Shown here: piece after piece, positions 1 to 8,698 of the stretch
Position numbering within the stretch: position 1 is the first letter of the stretch
How the letters are laid out: each line of letters begins with the position of its first letter
Assembly (NCBI GenBank): GCA_022511205.1
Contig: JAFLRY010000005.1
Span: 25,005-89,004, forward strand
Reading direction: 5' to 3'
Length of the DNA: 64,000 nt
Source: Eubacterium sp.
Lineage (GTDB): Bacteria; Bacillota; Clostridia; Oscillospirales; Acutalibacteraceae
The notes under the pieces: model-generated
Told to the model about the DNA's origin: nothing
Databases searched by the model: none
What the model saw: only the letters and a program-made list of their open reading frames with translations
Program-made: the position numbers and the translations under genes

Positions 1-150
1 CGTATCCTTGCCCCAGAGCTCGCCGACGCCGCCCCAGGAAACCGTCATGGGATTGCAGCCGTCGCCATCCTTGGCAGTGAGCAGCGCCCAGTCATTCGCC
101 AAAAGCTTAACGAAATTTTCTTTAACTTCTCTAACGCTTATTTCTTTCAT
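1..150 (-). CDS. Flavin reductase-like protein, N-terminal 50 codons (cut by window edge)
   Basis: The gene starts with ATG at 148-150 behind a GAGGTG ribosome binding site and runs off the left edge. The visible product begins MKEISVREVKENF and contains NPMTVSWGGVGELWGK. That stretch resembles the flavin-binding start of short (about 160-170 aa) flavin reductase or split-barrel proteins, in which the MTVSWGG strand contacts FMN. Such proteins usually reduce or bind flavin in the cytoplasm. Family recognition rests on this one motif only. A general pyridoxamine-phosphate-oxidase-like flavoprotein is the main alternative. Confidence 0.6.
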   Translation of the reverse strand, partial: MKEISVREVKENFVKLLANDWALLTAKDGDGCNPMTVSWGGVGELWGKDT

Positions 151-196
151 AATACACCTCAAAATACTATATTTTTAGCAGAATCAATGTGATCGG

Positions 197-1945
197 TTAC
201 CAGCGGCCGCCGCCGCCACCGCCTACTCCGCCGCCGGAGAAGCCGCCGCCCGAAAAACCGCCGCCGCCTGAAATTCCGCCGCCCGAAAAACCGCTTGAAG
301 CGTTTTGGGGAACGGAGGTCATTGCCGCCGTAGCTGAGTGCATGGTGTTGTTCATAAAGTGCCAGAAAACCATTCTGTCAAACATTGTTGAACCTGTGTA
401 CCATGTAGGCGGTTGCATCACGATACCCTCGAAGTTTTTCGTCCACACGTCCGAAACACCCAGCACGTAGGCGTAGGGCAGGATATCGTAATAATAGGTC
501 GGGTTTTCGTAAACCAGCGTTTCAAGACGTTCCTTTTCCGCCTCCTCAAGGAACATTCTGAAGCCGATTATTTTTTGCAGAATCTCGTGACCGCGGTCAG
601 TCCTCTGCCTAATGAAAAACGAAAATATGAAAGCGACTGCGGAGATCGCAACGCCTATCAACGCGGCAAAATATTTTTCATAGCCGTCAACGATCTGCGT
701 GGTGATGAAAACGGAAGCAATACCACTCAAAATCGAAATACACCAACCGAGAAGTCGCATCGCAAGGGATTTCGCGCCGTATATCTTTTTCCTGTTTTCA
801 TCGGTGTTCACATAGGAAAGGATCTGTTCTACGTATTTGTAAAACCTTTCCGCCAGATCTTTTTTAGTAGCATACTTGCCGTTTCCGCATTTAAACAAGC
901 CCTTGAAAAAGATTCTTTTACTGATGTCGCCACCGTCATAATCCTTAACGCGTTCAATTAAAAATTCGGGCTTTCCGAAGCGTTTCTTTTTCTCTATCTG
1001 ATTGATATTGATATACCCCTCGTTGGCAAGCTCTATCATCAGCGGTATAACGTCTGTTTCAACTGCCGCGCCCTTATACCAATATGCAACGTCGAGACTG
1101 CTCATACCCTCCGGAGGATAAAATTCAACGACCTTAACGATTTTTTTATCCTTGCCGTACTTTTTCCAAAGAACGGCCACCGCGATCAGCGCCGCAACGG
1201 GAACAAGCACGATCAGCGCGAGCATTGCGTAAAACGCCGCGTAGTTGAAATAGAAATAGCCCTCCGGCAGTTCAAGCCTTACGGTAAAAGCCTGGCGCGG
1301 CGCAAGATTTTCAGTAAGCCTTCCGCTTATCTGATGGCCGTTTACGGAATATTCGATATCCGTAACACCCGCCGTGCCGTAATATCCCGCGGAAAAACCG
1401 AGCTTTGATTCGTCAAACTCCTTAGGCATATTGATGGTAAAGGTAACGTTTTCAATATTCGTTTCCCAGCCTGTGCCTATGATGTTGTAATAGAGCTCGT
1501 CAAATCCTTCGCCGATATCCCTGCCCATAACGTAGGAATAAGAGATCGTGTAATCCTTAGGGCCAATAATGGTAACGTCCCCGTCGCCGATCTGCAAAAC
1601 GTAATTTCCATCTTCATAATAGGTGTCAACAGGATCGCTGACCTTAACGTTTCTTATTTTCGCTTTGATATTTCCATAAGAGCCATCCTCCCTTTCGATA
1701 TAATTCGAAACGGGGATGTATCTGAAAATTCCGTGGCTGTACAAATTGAAATACACCGAGATATGCTCCGTAACGTTAAGCACGTTATTCTCCAGCACGT
1801 CTATCTGAATATCGTAAGCCGAAATATAATAGTCTCTGCCCGGATATTTCGGCTCATCGAAGTCATCCGCAAACGCCGTAAGGGAGACCGATAAAAGCAC
1901 CGCAAGCGTTATGGCAAACACAAATACCTTTTTAACGGTTTTCAT
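197..1945 (-). CDS. DUF2207 family membrane protein with glycine-rich tail
   Basis: This is a 582-residue envelope protein. A signal peptide (about residues 1-26, ending LTAFA) is followed by an extracytoplasmic domain of about 200 residues with the HGIFRYIPV motif typical of DUF2207. A membrane segment lies near residues 232-260, then a cytoplasmic stretch, then two more membrane segments near 395-445. The last 30 residues are almost only Gly and Ser and end GGGRW, a tail common in DUF2207 proteins. Its ATG overlaps the stop of the lemA-like gene by one base (TAATG), so the two are translationally coupled. LemA and DUF2207 genes commonly pair; the molecular function of the pair is not established. 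Confidence 0.88.
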   Translation of the reverse strand: MKTVKKVFVFAITLAVLLSVSLTAFADDFDEPKYPGRDYYISAYDIQIDVLENNVLNVTEHISVYFNLYSHGIFRYIPVSNYIEREDGSYGNIKAKIRNVKVSDPVDTYYEDGNYVLQIGDGDVTIIGPKDYTISYSYVMGRDIGEGFDELYYNIIGTGWETNIENVTFTINMPKEFDESKLGFSAGYYGTAGVTDIEYSVNGHQISGRLTENLAPRQAFTVRLELPEGYFYFNYAAFYAMLALIVLVPVAALIAVAVLWKKYGKDKKIVKVVEFYPPEGMSSLDVAYWYKGAAVETDVIPLMIELANEGYININQIEKKKRFGKPEFLIERVKDYDGGDISKRIFFKGLFKCGNGKYATKKDLAERFYKYVEQILSYVNTDENRKKIYGAKSLAMRLLGWCISILSGIASVFITTQIVDGYEKYFAALIGVAISAVAFIFSFFIRQRTDRGHEILQKIIGFRMFLEEAEKERLETLVYENPTYYYDILPYAYVLGVSDVWTKNFEGIVMQPPTWYTGSTMFDRMVFWHFMNNTMHSATAAMTSVPQNASSGFSGGGISGGGGFSGGGFSGGGVGGGGGGRW

Positions 1946-2511
1946 TAAAATTCCACCTTAACTGCCTGTCTTTCAGCGGCATCATCCACCAAGAACATCT
2001 GCTTTCTCTTGAAATGGAACATATTGGCAACGATTCCCGAGGGGAAAACTTCAACCAGATTGTTATACTTTTTAACGATTGCGTTATAATACTTTCTCGC
2101 GTTGGCGATATCCTCTTCCGTTTTCTGAAGCTGATTGTTGAGATTCATAAAGTTCTCGTTGGCCTTTAAATCGGGGTATCTTTCAACAACAACGTTGATA
2201 TTGGCAATGCCTCTTGAAAGCTCCTTGTTTGCCTCGATCTTTTCCTCATCGGACATTCCCTGATAATTCCCGTTTCTTGCGGCGATGACCTTTTCAAGAG
2301 TTTCCGCCTCGTGCTTTGCGTAGCCCTTAACGGTGGCAACCACGTTGGGGATAAGATCCCAGCGCTTTTTGAGATAAACGTCCATCGTAGAGAAGGATTC
2401 CTCAACGGAGTTTCTGCTTCTTACGAGTGCATTGTAGGTTTTCATTACGTAAAGAGCAATGAGAATTACAATCGCAACGATAACGATTATAGCAATAGTT
2501 GTAGGGTTCAT
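1945..2511 (-). CDS. LemA family protein
   Basis: This is a 188-residue LemA-family protein: one N-terminal membrane helix (about residues 4-23, rich in I, V and A) followed by a helical domain with the family landmarks RWDLIPNVVATVKGYAKHE and ERYPDLKANENF. The start is placed at the ATG at 2509-2511 because AGAGAGGT sits seven bases upstream; an in-frame start 15 codons earlier has no such site. LemA proteins are membrane-anchored with a short exposed N-terminus and a coiled domain. The gene is first in a two-gene operon with the DUF2207 gene, and a promoter is visible just upstream. Function is unknown; a role in envelope stress or membrane maintenance is a guess from the pairing. Confidence 0.9.
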   Translation of the reverse strand: MNPTTIAIIVIVAIVILIALYVMKTYNALVRSRNSVEESFSTMDVYLKKRWDLIPNVVATVKGYAKHEAETLEKVIAARNGNYQGMSDEEKIEANKELSRGIANINVVVERYPDLKANENFMNLNNQLQKTEEDIANARKYYNAIVKKYNNLVEVFPSGIVANMFHFKRKQMFLVDDAAERQAVKVEF

Positions 2512-2546
2512 ATTGATTACCTCTCTTTTTATATATTTACTAATAT

Positions 2547-2575
2547 ATTTTACCACATTATTTATAAATAAGCAA
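2547..2575 (-). promoter_or_regulatory. Promoter of the lemA-DUF2207 operon
   Basis: On the minus strand TTGCTT (-35) is followed after 17 bases by TAAAAT (-10). It lies 36 bases before the LemA start codon and directly after the uxuB terminator, so it would start a separate transcript. The -35 is imperfect. Confidence 0.5.
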
Positions 2576-2576
2576 C

Positions 2577-2608
2577 AAGGCTTCGGAGCATATTCCCCCG
2601 AAGCCCTT
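2577..2608 (-). terminator. Terminator after uxuA-uxuB
   Basis: On the minus strand the arm AAGGGCTTCGG pairs with CCGAAGCCTTG around an 11-base loop, followed by TTGCTTATTT. It sits 16 bases past the uxuB stop and separates the hexuronate genes from the lemA operon. Confidence 0.75.
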
Positions 2609-2624
2609 GAAATTTAATTCAGAT

Positions 2625-3473
2625 TTATACGCCGGAATAAGCGTTGAAGCCGCCGTCAACGGGAATGCTTACACCCGTGATAAAGCCGCTGTATTCCTCA
2701 TCGCAAAGGAAGAGCAGCGCGCCGTCCAGTTCCTTTGCTTCGCCGAAGCGCTTCATAGGCGTTGCGGCAAGAATCTTGCCGGTTCGCTCTGTTGGCGAGC
2801 CGTCCTTATTCCAAAGGAGATCTGCATTCTGCTTCGTTGAGAAGAAGCCGGGAGCGATAGCGTTAACACGAATACCCATCGGTGCGAAATGAACAGCCAT
2901 CCACTCGGTGAAATTCTTTACCGCCGCCTTTGCCGCCGAATAAGCGGGGATCTTCGTAAGCGGTCTGTAGGCGTTCATAGAGGTTACCATAACGATGCAG
3001 GCATTGCCCTTTTCCACCATATCCTTGGCAAAGATCTGGGTGGGGATAAGCGTACCCAAGAAGTTTAAATTAAAAACAAAGCTGATACCCTGCGGATCAA
3101 GATCGAAGAAGGTTTTCACGTTTTCGTCCTTCTCAAGAAGATCGATCTTTTCAAGAGTTTCCTTAGTTGTAGTTCCCTTCGGGTTGTTTCCGCCGGCGCC
3201 GTTCAAAAGAATATCGCATTTGCCGAGCTTCTCAACGATGATGTCCCTTGCCTTCTGCATGGATTCGGGCTCTAAAACGTTGCAGGCAACGGCGATAGCC
3301 TCGCCGCCATCGGCAACGATTTCATCAGCGCATTTTTGCGCCGCCGCTTCGTTAAGATCAAGCACGGCAACCTTGCAGCCCTGCTGCGCAAGCGTTTTCG
3401 CGAACGCGCCGCAAAGCACTCCGCCGCCGCCGGTTACTACGGCTACTCTGCCTTTTAAGCTTTCGTGAATCAT
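2625..3473 (-). CDS. uxuB: SDR-type D-mannonate oxidoreductase (fructuronate reductase)
   Basis: This is a 282-residue short-chain dehydrogenase of the YjmF type, which interconverts D-fructuronate and D-mannonate with NAD(H) in glucuronate catabolism. Visible landmarks are a Rossmann dinucleotide site (VTGGGGVLCG, near residue 13), the NGAGGN motif, and the catalytic pair Tyr-x3-Lys in YSAAK. The start has AAAGGAG upstream. The gene follows uxuA by two bases, which supports the substrate assignment over a generic SDR. Neither uxaC (uronate isomerase) nor kdgK/kdgA is in the window, so the pathway must be completed elsewhere. Confidence 0.87.
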   Translation of the reverse strand: MIHESLKGRVAVVTGGGGVLCGAFAKTLAQQGCKVAVLDLNEAAAQKCADEIVADGGEAIAVACNVLEPESMQKARDIIVEKLGKCDILLNGAGGNNPKGTTTKETLEKIDLLEKDENVKTFFDLDPQGISFVFNLNFLGTLIPTQIFAKDMVEKGNACIVMVTSMNAYRPLTKIPAYSAAKAAVKNFTEWMAVHFAPMGIRVNAIAPGFFSTKQNADLLWNKDGSPTERTGKILAATPMKRFGEAKELDGALLFLCDEEYSGFITGVSIPVDGGFNAYSGV

Positions 3474-3475
3474 TT

Positions 3476-4552
3476 TTATTTCTCCTTTCTGCTTTTCTCA
3501 ACGGCTTCCCAAAGTCCGTTGAGATAGCAAACGCCAAGGGCTCTGTCATAAAGGCCGTAGCCCGGTCTCGCAACCTCTCCCCATATCATTCTGCCGTGGT
3601 CAGGGCGGATATATCCGTCAAAGCCTGCTTCCTGAAGTGCTTTAACGATCTCATACATATCAAGTGATCCCGCGTTGCTCTCGTGGGAGGTTTCGTTGAA
3701 CCACTGATCGTTTATGGAAACGTTGCGAAGATGCACGAAATAAATGCGTTCTCCGATGATCGGATCGTTGATGATATCAACCAAATCATTGTTGGGGCTT
3801 GCGCCGAGCGAGCCCGTGCAAAGGGTGATACCGTTATATTTGCTGGGCACCATGGTGAGAAGCTTTTTGATCGCTTCCTTGCCTGTGATAATTCTCGGCA
3901 GGCCGAAGATCCCCCAGGGCGGATCGTCCGGGTGGATAGCCATTTTAACGTCGCATTCCTCGCAAACGGGCATGATCGCCTCAAGGAAATATTTCAGGTT
4001 TTCCCACAGATCGTCGGCGGTTATACCCTTGTATTTCTCGAAAAGCTCCTTGATCTCTCCCATTCTTTCGGTTTCCCAACCGGGCATGGCGTAGCCGTTT
4101 GAGTTATCGTCTATCTCGCGGAACATATCCTCGGGGGATTTGCCCTCAACCTGCTTTCCGTCATAGCAAAGGCAGGTGGAGCCGTCGGGAAGGGGCATAT
4201 AGAGATCGGTTCTCGTCCAATCAAATACAGGCATAAAGTTGTAGCAAATACACTTAACGCCCACCTTGGCAAGATTCCTTATTGAAGTTTTGTAATTCTC
4301 GATCAGCTTCTCCCTCGTGGGCAGACCGAGCTTTATATCCTCATGCACGTTTACGCTTTCTATGCACTCCATAGAAAGCCCTGCCGCGGTGATCTCGTCG
4401 TACATTTGCTGTACTCTGTCCATCGTCCACGGCTCGCCCGCGGGCAGATCGTGAAGCGCGGGAACAACGCCCACAACGTTGGGGATCTGCTTGATCTGCT
4501 CAAGGCTTACGGTATCCAGCTTATTGCCGAACCATCGAAACGTCATCTGCAT
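3476..4552 (-). CDS. uxuA: Mannonate dehydratase
   Basis: This is a 358-residue metal-dependent dehydratase that converts D-mannonate to 2-keto-3-deoxygluconate in hexuronate breakdown. It starts MQMTFRWFG, the usual start of UxuA, and contains characteristic stretches such as YNFMPVFDWTRTDL, a His-Pro-Asp-Asp-Pro-Pro segment and FVHLRNV, all parts of the xylose-isomerase-like TIM barrel. The length is typical. The first ATG has AAAGGAGG seven bases upstream. It is transcribed with uxuB from a promoter just upstream. With the GH28 pectinase-like gene at 52 kb it suggests use of plant uronic acids. No dedicated regulator is adjacent. Confidence 0.96.
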   Translation of the reverse strand: MQMTFRWFGNKLDTVSLEQIKQIPNVVGVVPALHDLPAGEPWTMDRVQQMYDEITAAGLSMECIESVNVHEDIKLGLPTREKLIENYKTSIRNLAKVGVKCICYNFMPVFDWTRTDLYMPLPDGSTCLCYDGKQVEGKSPEDMFREIDDNSNGYAMPGWETERMGEIKELFEKYKGITADDLWENLKYFLEAIMPVCEECDVKMAIHPDDPPWGIFGLPRIITGKEAIKKLLTMVPSKYNGITLCTGSLGASPNNDLVDIINDPIIGERIYFVHLRNVSINDQWFNETSHESNAGSLDMYEIVKALQEAGFDGYIRPDHGRMIWGEVARPGYGLYDRALGVCYLNGLWEAVEKSRKEK

Positions 4553-4585
4553 GAAATTACCTCCTTTATTTTTTATTTCCGTATA

Positions 4586-4614
4586 ATTTTACCATATAAT
4601 AAGGGCGTTTTCAA
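4586..4614 (-). promoter_or_regulatory. Promoter of uxuA-uxuB
   Basis: On the minus strand TTGAAA and TAAAAT are separated by 17 bases, between the yqfD stop (4619) and the uxuA start. It gives the catabolic genes their own promoter independent of the sporulation genes upstream. Confidence 0.65.
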
Positions 4615-4618
4615 GAAA

Positions 4619-5794
4619 TTATTGCTCCTCAAACAAAATTTCCGTTTCCTCGCCTATGTCCTTAATATAGCTGTATTTTCCCGTGATATTGCAATCGTCC
4701 TCATTCATCTGCAGGCTCACTTTTTCAGAGATAAGCTCCAAATCCCCCAGTTCCTCGGTTTTTCTTTTTTCAAGCTCCGCTCTTGCAAGGATTTCCAGCT
4801 CGCTGTCGCTGAGGAGCAACGTTTGTGAAATGTAGTATCGCGATTTTTCAGTAATTATCCCAACGGGAAGCCTATAGGAATTGATAACGAGATACTCCCT
4901 TTCGGCGCTTACATCGGCAGTTCCCTCGTCCTTTTTGAGATAAAGCGGAATTTCCATTCCAAAGAAATAAAGCGTTTTGTATTCCTTATCGTAGGTGTAG
5001 CTTTTTTCGGTCTGCCTGCGGCTTACGTTAAGCGTTATGGCGCTCTCCACCTGAGCAAGCACTGTTCCTTTGGCGTGGGCGTAATGATTTTTTTTGTCGA
5101 TCTCACTTTCCCTGATACCCGAGATAAGCAGGTCTCCCGCCGTCACCGCGTCGCCCTCCTTCACCTCTGCCCATCCGCTGTTCACGGTCAATCGCACTAT
5201 AACGCCGTCCTGCGATGCTCTGACGTTTGTAACATTTCTCTCAGTCATTTCGGGCTTGTTTACAGTTTCATCTATCTCTATTGACGCGGTAGAGCCTATC
5301 TTGTTTATTGATATCCACGCCACGTCCTCAAAATACGCCATGATCGAAATTTCAAGCTGTTCCTTGTCTACGCTACCCCATCGCGTGCCCACGCTGAAGC
5401 CGTTTTGCGCAAGATAATCAACTATCTTAACTTCAGTAACTCTATTATTTCCCGTAACGGTGATATTCCACACAAACCCGCCCATAAAGGAAATGAAAAA
5501 CAGGAAAAAAACCGCACCCGCAAAAAGCCCCCACCTGTTATTCAGCGGAGACAGCAGAAACGGCAAGCCCTTTCTTTTCATTATTTTTACTTTTCCGCCG
5601 TGGGCAAAGGCTATTTTATGAAGACGCTTGTAAGTTTTTATTTTCGTTTCGGCAAGAAGTTCTTCGCCCCTTGTGCAGAGGTTTTTCAAATTTATTCCCG
5701 AACGGTAGCAGTCGTTTATAAAATCCTCTTTGAAGCCGCCGCTGTAGCTGAATTTAACGTATCCTAAAAGCCAGCGGAATAATCTAATCAGCAT
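4619..5794 (-). CDS. yqfD: Sporulation protein YqfD
   Basis: This is a 391-residue YqfD-family protein needed in the mother cell during sporulation of Bacillota. An N-terminal region with the typical GGFKEDFINDCYRSGINL segment and basic patch is followed by one membrane helix (about residues 90-110) and a large domain containing VTGNNRV and a POTRA-like stretch. Its ATG lies inside the end of yqfC (11-base overlap), so translation is coupled. In B. subtilis yqfC and yqfD are also neighbours and are sigma-E dependent; the same control is likely here but the promoter is not recognisable by eye. Confidence 0.93.
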   Translation of the reverse strand: MLIRLFRWLLGYVKFSYSGGFKEDFINDCYRSGINLKNLCTRGEELLAETKIKTYKRLHKIAFAHGGKVKIMKRKGLPFLLSPLNNRWGLFAGAVFFLFFISFMGGFVWNITVTGNNRVTEVKIVDYLAQNGFSVGTRWGSVDKEQLEISIMAYFEDVAWISINKIGSTASIEIDETVNKPEMTERNVTNVRASQDGVIVRLTVNSGWAEVKEGDAVTAGDLLISGIRESEIDKKNHYAHAKGTVLAQVESAITLNVSRRQTEKSYTYDKEYKTLYFFGMEIPLYLKKDEGTADVSAEREYLVINSYRLPVGIITEKSRYYISQTLLLSDSELEILARAELEKRKTEELGDLELISEKVSLQMNEDDCNITGKYSYIKDIGEETEILFEEQ

Positions 5795-6050
5795 CTGAAA
5801 AATCCACGCTGAGGATCACTCCCTGCACCACGGCGCCCTGCGGCGTAAAGGAATTAATATGAAGATCCTCGCCGTTAAAGGTAACGGCGCGCTTTCCGAT
5901 ATTCAGCTTGATTTTATCGGAGGAATATTCAATTATGGATTTAAGGCCGTCCACCACACATTCAAAATTGCCGATCATTTCAAGATGCGGCTCGCCGGTG
6001 TAATATTCGATCGGGAAATCGGTCAGCTCACGCAAAGAAAATTTTTTCAT
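5784..6050 (-). CDS. yqfC: YabP/YqfC family sporulation protein
   Basis: This is an 88-residue small beta-rich protein of the YabP/YqfC family. It starts MKKFSLRELTDFPIEY and contains the family pattern of short strands (IGNFECVVDGLKSIIEYS, INSFTPQGAVVQGVI). It overlaps yqfD by 11 bases and is divergent from ylbJ with only 40 bases between starts, so three sporulation genes share one control region. The ribosome binding site (GGTGAT) is weak. YqfC is known as a mother-cell sporulation protein; its biochemical role is unclear. Confidence 0.92.
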   Translation of the reverse strand: MKKFSLRELTDFPIEYYTGEPHLEMIGNFECVVDGLKSIIEYSSDKIKLNIGKRAVTFNGEDLHINSFTPQGAVVQGVILSVDFSDAD

Positions 6051-6090
6051 AAAATCACCATTAATTTATATGAATTTAATAGGTGGTATT

Positions 6091-7113
6091 ATGAAAATAA
6101 AAAAAGAAAGTATAGAGCTGATAATTCTTGTATTTATTGCGATCCTGCTGATCGCCTTTTCGGCGGACGCTAAAAACGGCGCAAAGCACGGGCTTGATAT
6201 GGCTGCTCAGGTAATGATCCCCGGGCTTCTTCCTCTTTTAACGATATTCAATCTCATATCTAAAACGGAATCCGTCAGACTGATCCAGAACCTTCTCGCA
6301 CCCTTTACGGAAAAGGTACTTCGGCTTCCGAGGGCAGCGGGTTCGGCAATAGTTTTCGGACTCGTCGGCGGATACCCCACCGGAGCGATCCTCACGGAAA
6401 GTCTCTACGCAAACGATGATATAGATGAAAAAACGGCGAAGCGGCTTTTGAGCTTTAACGTAAACGGCGGCGTAGGCTTCATAATAACCGCCGTGGGAAC
6501 GATCGTTTTAAAAAGCGAGCGGGCAGGTATATTGCTCTTTGCCTCAACCACTCTTGCGGCACTGCTGATCGCTTTTGTTACGTCTTTTCGCTATGAAAAA
6601 ATCAGCCGCTCCCACGCGGGATATTCGGCTCTGCCACTCGGAGAAGCACTCAACGTCTCTACCCAAAGCTCCGTTCACGCCGTGTTAAACGTTTCGGCAT
6701 ACATAATCCTGTTTTCCGCCGTTTTCGGTGTAGTTAAAATACCCGAACCGCTTCTGCCGCTCATTGAAATTACAGGCGGCATCGTTGATAATTACAGGCT
6801 TTTTTCACTGCCCGAGATCGCCTTTTTGCTGTCATTTTCAGGGCTATGCCTGCATTTTCAGCTGCTTTCAATTATCAAAAAACTCAAAATGAGTTATTTC
6901 GAATTTTTCGCTTGGCGAATTCTTCACGCCCTGTTTTCTTACGGAGTATGCTTTCTGCTTTTGCAGGTATTTCCAACGGAGATTTCCGTTTTCTCAAACT
7001 CTGCCCAGAGTGTTGCCGTTCCCTTCAGCCTGAACCTGACCCTCTCTGCCCTGATGATAATAGGCTGCGCCGTTATCGTGCTCGATATCGAGAGTAAAAA
7101 GCGAAAATGTTGA
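6091..7113 (+). CDS. ylbJ: Sporulation integral membrane protein YlbJ
   Basis: This is a 340-residue polytopic membrane protein of the YlbJ family (nucleoside-transporter/Gate domain type), required for late sporulation and spore cortex formation in B. subtilis. Eight or so hydrophobic segments are visible, with the family motif GFVGGYPTGA-like GLVGGYPTGAIL near residue 90 and NGGVGFII. The start is the ATG at 6091 with AGGTGG four bases upstream; an earlier ATG at 6070 lacks a site. It diverges from yqfCD and ends at a strong terminator. Confidence 0.93.
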   Translation: MKIKKESIELIILVFIAILLIAFSADAKNGAKHGLDMAAQVMIPGLLPLLTIFNLISKTESVRLIQNLLAPFTEKVLRLPRAAGSAIVFGLVGGYPTGAILTESLYANDDIDEKTAKRLLSFNVNGGVGFIITAVGTIVLKSERAGILLFASTTLAALLIAFVTSFRYEKISRSHAGYSALPLGEALNVSTQSSVHAVLNVSAYIILFSAVFGVVKIPEPLLPLIEITGGIVDNYRLFSLPEIAFLLSFSGLCLHFQLLSIIKKLKMSYFEFFAWRILHALFSYGVCFLLLQVFPTEISVFSNSAQSVAVPFSLNLTLSALMIIGCAVIVLDIESKKRKC

Positions 7114-7130
7114 GCAAGCCAAATATGCCA

Positions 7131-7166
7131 AACCCGCAAACAGATCACTGTTTGCGGGTTTTCTTT
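7131..7166 (+). terminator. Terminator after ylbJ
   Basis: A perfect 13-base stem (AACCCGCAAACAG with its complement) around a four-base ATCA loop is followed by TTCTTTTT. It lies between ylbJ and the convergent DUF2500 gene and may serve both strands. Confidence 0.92.
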
Positions 7167-7174
7167 TTATTCTT

Positions 7175-7525
7175 TTACATTCTATCAAAGCCGAGGAAGC
7201 GAGTGCCTTGGAACGTGAGCTTTCCGTAATCGCCCTCTACCAGCATGGCGTATTCAAAGCTTTTAACATGGAATTCGATCCTGTCGCCGCTTTCTACCTG
7301 AAAGGTAACATAATAGCTTGTTGAGGTGGTCATATGCATTGCGCCGTTGCCGTCGGTATGGTGATTGTGAGAAACCTGTGTTCTTTTCGCCACCACCGTT
7401 GCGTCAACCGTCAGCCGTGGGGAGTTGTTGTTTTTATTCCATTGAGCAATCCCCTTCACTGCTGTAAAGATGAATGTGCCTATTACTAAAGCAAATACGA
7501 TATAAAACATAAATCTCATATTCAT
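7175..7525 (-). CDS. DUF2500 family membrane-anchored protein
   Basis: This is a protein of about 116 residues with one N-terminal membrane helix (about residues 5-25) and a small exposed beta domain. The domain contains the DUF2500 pattern VDATVVAKRTQVSHNHH, TTSTSYYVTFQVESGDRIEF and YGKLTFQGTRFLGF. Two near-adjacent start codons exist; the ATG at 7523-7525 is chosen because AAAGG lies five bases upstream. It stands between the ylbJ terminator and the Nudix-HAD gene, 18 bases after the latter, and may be cotranscribed with it. The function of the family is unknown. Confidence 0.82.
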   Translation of the reverse strand: MNMRFMFYIVFALVIGTFIFTAVKGIAQWNKNNNSPRLTVDATVVAKRTQVSHNHHTDGNGAMHMTTSTSYYVTFQVESGDRIEFHVKSFEYAMLVEGDYGKLTFQGTRFLGFDRM

Positions 7526-7543
7526 CACAACCTTTATATTTTA

Positions 7544-8695
7544 TTATACATTAAATAAAGCGCAAAGCTCCGTGAGATCATTTACAGTATGATCGGGAAA
7601 TTCGAGAAGACTTTGGGGAGTTGCATATCCGCCTAAGCCCTGCTTTATCCAAATTGTTTTCATTCCTATTTCGTTGGCGGGGACGATATCGTTATCGAGC
7701 CTGTCCCCCACCATAACGGCATTCTTCGGATCGCAATTCGCCTTTTTAAGCGCTCTGAAAAATATCTCTTTATCGGGCTTTGCTACACCCTCCTCCGCCG
7801 AGGCGATGACAACATCGAAATACTTCAATATGCCCCATTCCTCAAGGCGTTTTTCCGAACCCAAGGACTGATTTGCGATTATTCCCAGCTTATATCCTCT
7901 TTCAAAAAGGCTTTTTAACACCACTTCAGTTTCAGGATAAAGCTCTTCCAATTCCTTGCGCCACTTTGCCAGTGTCAAGTTAAAATACTTTACAGCTTTA
8001 TGGTCTCCCTTTTTGTTCTGCTTGGAGTATTCGATAACCTTATTTTCAAATTCTTCGTAGCTGATATCAGTATCTTTCACCGTTTCGGTATAGCGCGCCT
8101 TGTAACATTCCGTTTCGTCAACAAGCGTTGATCCTATATCGAAAAATATCCACCCAATTTGGCTTAATAAAGCCAATTTCTCTGCTTTATCCGCAAATTT
8201 TGAAACATACTTTTTCAGCGCCGCAACGTCTCTTGCCTGTAAAAATTTCTGTTGATTGCTGCGTGAATTTTGATTAAAGATAAGACCGATTACTTTTTCA
8301 AGAGAATGCCATTGCACCTCGGTTTTGTTCTGAATTTCAACATCTGTAAAGTGCTGCGCCTTTACATCATTTCCAACCTTTACAAAGTAATAATAGGAGT
8401 ATTGCGTGTAGTCACAATGGGCTCGATTCTCATAAATACAACCGATTTCCTCGATCTTTTCACAGGTACAGCCCGTTTCCTCCATAACCTCGCGCCTGAG
8501 GGCTTCAAGTCTATCCTCGCCGTCCTCAATACCGCCGCCCGGGAGTGAATAGTGATCAAATTTTTTCGCGTATATAACGGCGTATTGACCTTTATCATTT
8601 TTCAAAACCGCCCTTGCCGTGTATCTCGGCTCAGCGTTCGATAAGCAATCAGTGCCCAAAAGATCCTTATCAGTTATTTTGCAAATCAATTCCAT
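7544..8695 (-). CDS. Nudix hydrolase - HAD phosphatase fusion protein
   Basis: This 383-residue protein joins two enzymes. Residues 20-150 are a Nudix domain with a complete Nudix box (G-x5-E-x7-REVMEETG) and SLPGGGIEDGE before it. Residues 175-383 are a HAD-type hydrolase with motif I FFDIGSTL, a Lys in VAKPDKEIF and motif IV MVGDRLDNDI. The HAD motif I has Gly in place of the second Asp (DxG rather than DxD), which weakens a classic phosphatase assignment. A fused pair could hydrolyse a nucleoside-diphosphate-linked compound and then act on the released phosphate, but no substrate can be named. The start has GAGGAC upstream. It lies three bases after the YczE-like gene. Confidence 0.85.
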   Translation of the reverse strand: MELICKITDKDLLGTDCLSNAEPRYTARAVLKNDKGQYAVIYAKKFDHYSLPGGGIEDGEDRLEALRREVMEETGCTCEKIEEIGCIYENRAHCDYTQYSYYYFVKVGNDVKAQHFTDVEIQNKTEVQWHSLEKVIGLIFNQNSRSNQQKFLQARDVAALKKYVSKFADKAEKLALLSQIGWIFFDIGSTLVDETECYKARYTETVKDTDISYEEFENKVIEYSKQNKKGDHKAVKYFNLTLAKWRKELEELYPETEVVLKSLFERGYKLGIIANQSLGSEKRLEEWGILKYFDVVIASAEEGVAKPDKEIFFRALKKANCDPKNAVMVGDRLDNDIVPANEIGMKTIWIKQGLGGYATPQSLLEFPDHTVNDLTELCALFNV

Positions 8696-8698
8696 ATT

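Noticed and set aside
189..470. Proline-rich open frame on the plus strand
   Set aside because: It is the reverse reading of the glycine-rich tail of the DUF2207 gene.
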